Shown here one piece after another: positions 32,595-34,027 of a stretch of DNA of 34,027 nt. Every line of letters starts with the position of its first letter. Within the stretch, counting starts at the first letter, position 1. The notes under the pieces were generated by a model. It worked only from the letters and a program-made list of their open reading frames with translations, had not been told where the DNA came from and did not search any database. The DNA lies in NCBI GenBank assembly GCA_002346425.1, contig DDZS01000008.1, positions 1-34,027 on the forward strand, given 5' to 3'. The stretch comes from Alphaproteobacteria bacterium UBA3002. GTDB lineage: Bacteria > Pseudomonadota > Alphaproteobacteria > Rickettsiales > UBA3002. Position numbers and translations under genes: made by a program.

Positions 32595-34027
32595 ATGGTC
32601 ACCCGCTACATTACGCGGCTCCACTTGGGGCATTACGTTTTTTTATGTCTTATCGCACTCGGGCTAGCCATTCCCGACGCGATGGCGGAAGCCTTTACCG
32701 ATTTGACGCAATGGTTTTCGATCCATTTCGGATGGCTAGTGTTACTCGTATGCGCATGTTTTGTAGCCTTTGCCGGCTATATTTGCTTTAGCCGGTATGG
32801 CAGTATTCGTTTAGGTGGCCCCGATGAGCGACCGCAGTTCAACACACTTTCCTGGATCGCGATGTTGTTTGCTGCGGGCATGGGCTCCGGCTTGGTATTC
32901 TATGGCGCAGCGGAGCCGTTGACGCATTTCGTCAATGCGCCACCCGCCTCAGAAATGGTCATGCCTGGAGCCGGAGAAGCACGCCGCGCCATGGCGCTGA
33001 GTTTGTTTCATTGGGGAATTCACGCTTGGGCTATTTATGCTATGGCAGCGCTCACGATTGCGTTTTTTACCTTTCATAAACAATTGCCGATGCTGCCTAG
33101 CGCGCCGATACAAGGGGCGGTGCCGTTACGTGTGCGGGGCATCGTGTCGCGGCTGGTCGACATGGCAGGGATTGTGGGCGTAGTATTCGGTCTGGTGGCC
33201 TCGCTGTCCATGGCTATCTTACAAATTTCTGAGGGCTTCATGCGCGTCTTCGGCCCTACCATCGACATTGATGTGCTGCGGCTGCTAATATTAGGCGCGA
33301 TGTTCATATGCTACACAATCTCCGCCTCTACCGGGTTAGGGAAGGGTATTAAAATCCTGAGTGACATCAATATGGGTGTCGCGGTGTTGCTGATGTTATT
33401 TATCCTGTTCACCGGCCCAACCTTGTTTATTCTTGATACGTTCGTCAGCAGTATCGGCGACTATCTGGACGGCTTTGTGCAGATGACGTTTAACACCCGC
33501 CAAATTAGCGATACGCAACATTGGACCGCCGGGTGGAGCATTTCCTATTTCTTATGGTGGATGAGCTGGGGGCCATTTGTCGGGGTGTTTATTGCGCGTA
33601 TCAGCCGCGGCCGCACTATGCGCGAATTTTTATGCGGCGTTATTTTAGTACCGACGCTATTCAGCGCATTATGGTTCTCGACCCTTGGTGGCACGGCGCT
33701 GTATCTGGAATTAATCGCTGAGCCGGGCTTTGCCTCTAATATCGCGAATATCCAATCGACCACGTTTGAAATGGTGGCGCGCTTGCCGCTTCAGGAAATC
33801 ACCTCCGTGGTCATCTTGCTGCTATTGTTTATTTTCTTAATCACCAGCGCTGATAGCGGGAGTTACGTGCTGGGTATGTTTACTTCTGATGGCGACATTC
33901 ACCCACCGGTTTGGCAACGCGTCTCTTGGGGCGTGCTGATCGGATTGGTCACGGCGGGGGCACTTATGTCTGGGCGCGGTGCAGATTTCTTTCGGGCCTT
34001 TGCGGTGATCGGCGCGATTCCATACAT
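32595..34027 (+). CDS. BCCT-family betaine/choline/carnitine transporter (partial, 3' end cut)
   Basis: The frame stays open from the ATG at 32595 to the right edge, giving 477 residues of a polytopic secondary transporter. Family motifs are GMGSGLVFYGAAEPLTHF after the second helix and the signature YFLWWMSWGPFVGVFIARIS, then RGRTMREF. ITSADSGSYVLGMF follows near the cut end. BCCT proteins take up betaine, choline or carnitine with sodium or protons, commonly for osmoprotection. Substrate and coupling ion cannot be read from what is visible. The C-terminus, where osmosensing tails occur, is outside the window. Confidence 0.93.
   Translation, partial: MVTRYITRLHLGHYVFLCLIALGLAIPDAMAEAFTDLTQWFSIHFGWLVLLVCACFVAFAGYICFSRYGSIRLGGPDERPQFNTLSWIAMLFAAGMGSGLVFYGAAEPLTHFVNAPPASEMVMPGAGEARRAMALSLFHWGIHAWAIYAMAALTIAFFTFHKQLPMLPSAPIQGAVPLRVRGIVSRLVDMAGIVGVVFGLVASLSMAILQISEGFMRVFGPTIDIDVLRLLILGAMFICYTISASTGLGKGIKILSDINMGVAVLLMLFILFTGPTLFILDTFVSSIGDYLDGFVQMTFNTRQISDTQHWTAGWSISYFLWWMSWGPFVGVFIARISRGRTMREFLCGVILVPTLFSALWFSTLGGTALYLELIAEPGFASNIANIQSTTFEMVARLPLQEITSVVILLLLFIFLITSADSGSYVLGMFTSDGDIHPPVWQRVSWGVLIGLVTAGALMSGRGADFFRAFAVIGAIPY

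Overview
The window looks like a chromosomal stretch of an alphaproteobacterium. The protein families match that class, and two gene orders are ones repeatedly seen there: argF-hslO ... rnd-kdsD-lptC-lptA-lptB-rpoN ... hpf-ptsN, and erpA/dgt-argS-SPOR-nagZ-tatABC-serS-surE-pcm-lytM. A divK-pleD operon and a short HprK point the same way. I cannot name the genus. Base composition looks close to even, with the 26.6-30.7 kb gene somewhat AT-richer by eye. I see no tRNA, rRNA, CRISPR array, insertion sequence or phage module.

Layout: 1-1.7 kb carries the end of argF, hslO (Hsp33) and rnd (short RNase D). 1.7-8.2 kb is the envelope and sigma-54 block: kdsD, lptC, lptA, lptB, rpoN, a solitary CpaF-type secretion ATPase, and hpf. 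8.2-9.8 kb is a compact regulatory phosphotransferase set: ptsN, hprK, a mannose-type EIIA and HPr. 9.9-12.1 kb is divK-pleD (cell cycle and cyclic di-GMP). On the minus strand at 12.1-13.9 kb lie a gene of unknown function, erpA and xthA. 14.0-22.8 kb is a long plus-strand operon: dgt, argS, a SPOR protein, nagZ, tatA, tatB, tatC, serS, surE and pcm. 22.8-26.1 kb holds a degenerate M23 lipoprotein, a photolyase and an LPG-synthase-type membrane protein. 26.3 kb on is accessory-looking: a DUF465 peptide with a strong terminator, a 1368-residue protein I do not recognise, a 605-residue two-helix membrane protein I do not recognise, and the start of a BCCT transporter cut by the window end.

How the genes work together: the KdsD and Lpt genes supply Kdo precursor and LPS transport. 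RpoN, HPF and the PTS proteins form the usual nitrogen/carbon regulatory neighbourhood. NagZ, the SPOR protein and the NlpD/EnvC-like lipoprotein concern peptidoglycan. TatABC exports folded proteins.

Main observations: (1) Nine genes that begin transcription units have a -10-like TAnnnn hexamer exactly six bases before the start codon, and a tenth has one at seven. Most have a TTGC- or TTG-type -35 16-18 bases further up and little or no Shine-Dalgarno sequence, which points to leaderless mRNAs. (2) A near-consensus sigma-54 element lies over the start codon of rpoN itself. (3) The unrecognised 1368/605-residue gene pair is the best candidate for something undescribed. The larger protein appears to contain repeated strand-helix segments. 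(4) scpA/scpB are absent between nagZ and tatA, and the hprK-EIIA-HPr set is joined to ptsN.
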